DNA of 64,000 bases, from the NCBI RefSeq assembly GCF_000969415.1, contig NZ_JZEX01000173.1:1-64000 (forward strand), in the 5' to 3' direction. A model generated the notes under the pieces. That model was not told the DNA's origin. It did not search any database and was given only the letters and a program-made list of their open reading frames with translations. Of this stretch, positions 63,775 through 64,000 are shown in pieces. Position 1 is the stretch's first letter, and every line of letters begins with the position of its first letter. The DNA comes from Devosia geojensis. GTDB lineage: Bacteria > Pseudomonadota > Alphaproteobacteria > Rhizobiales > Devosiaceae. The position numbers were made by a program, and so were the translations under genes.

Positions 63775-64000
63775 ATGAGACGACCCTCTTCCCGTATCCG
63801 CGAGGAAATCGAACGCCTGCAGGAGCAGCTGAAACTTGCCGAAGCCAAGGAGGCCGAACGCATCGGCCGGCTCGCACTGAAGGCCGGATTGGGCGACGTA
63901 AACGCATCCGACACAGAGCTGATCACAGGCTTCGAAGAGATGGCAAAGCGATTTCAAACGGGAACGAAGCAGAAGGCGCCCGGGCCGGCTGCTCGCTCTC
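63775..64000 (+). CDS. traC: Conjugal transfer protein TraC (N-terminal part)
   Basis: The frame from ATG 63775 gives MRRPSSRIREEIERLQEQLKLAEAKEAERIGRLALKAGLGDVNASD and continues to the window edge (about 75 codons). This coiled-coil, basic pattern is typical of TraC, a small relaxosome accessory protein encoded divergently from traA. traD and traG would be expected next, outside the window. Confidence 0.88.
   Translation, partial: MRRPSSRIREEIERLQEQLKLAEAKEAERIGRLALKAGLGDVNASDTELITGFEEMAKRFQTGTKQKAPGPAARS

Noticed and set aside
1..64000. CRISPR arrays, rRNA and tRNA genes
   Set aside because: No regularly spaced repeats, no tRNA cloverleaf arms and no rRNA-like sequence were noticed on reading; a tRNA search tool was not available.

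Overview
The window is part of a conjugative repABC plasmid (or a chromid or integrated copy) of an alphaproteobacterium, most likely of the Hyphomicrobiales (rhizobial group). The evidence is a repA-repB-repC locus, a LuxR/LuxI-type (TraR/TraI) quorum-sensing pair next to a complete trbBCDEJKLFGHI mating-pore operon, a Ti-type traA-traF-traB-traH operon, an oriT-like nic region and the start of traC. The GC-rich sequence and the small plasmid families DUF1419, DUF3085, DUF3991/toprim and DUF1612 agree with this. The species cannot be named from sequence alone.

Layout. (1) 1-3.8 kb, minus strand: plasmid accessory genes, namely the N-terminus of a giant helicase/methylase-like protein, DUF3085, DUF1419, a toprim primase-like protein and two small ORFs. 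(2) 4-21.7 kb: a metabolic cargo island. It carries a bicarbonate transporter with its PII-like partner (sbtA-sbtB), a two-component DAB inorganic-carbon pump (dabB-dabA) with an NhaR-like LysR gene on each side, assimilatory sulfate activation (cysD-cysNC), ilvD, pyrC and DUF6671. Gene debris lies among these: a SRAP fragment, a frameshifted terC tail, an IS110 transposase tail, a remnant membrane protein and an internally deleted isocitrate dehydrogenase. (3) 22-31 kb: defence and mobile genes, comprising a TcmP/three-Cys-motif pair, an IS110/IS1111-type element, DUF4238, a RES/Xre-like toxin-antitoxin pair, DUF1612 and a serine recombinase with an inverted-repeat site. (4) 31.4-36.8 kb: repABC with a predicted counter-transcribed RNA and parS-like dyads, then a Fic protein. 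(5) 37-49 kb: traR, traI and trbB-trbI, plus a coupled lipoprotein gene and DUF6894. (6) 49.3-57.7 kb: a five-gene operon of HigA-like regulator, MmeI-like DNA methyltransferase, SF2 helicase, GIY-YIG protein and GHKL (MORC/MutL-like) ATPase, the best candidate for an under-described defence system. (7) 57.9-64 kb: traH, traB, traF, traA, oriT and traC.

How it fits together. The backbone replicates and partitions through RepABC and probably spreads in a cell-density dependent way: TraI makes an acyl-homoserine lactone sensed by TraR, which would switch on tra/trb. TraA nicks at oriT and the Trb pore exports the strand. The cargo would help a host take up bicarbonate/CO2 and activate sulfate, which suits a facultative autotroph. 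The GHKL operon sits exactly between the trb and tra blocks and would travel with the plasmid.
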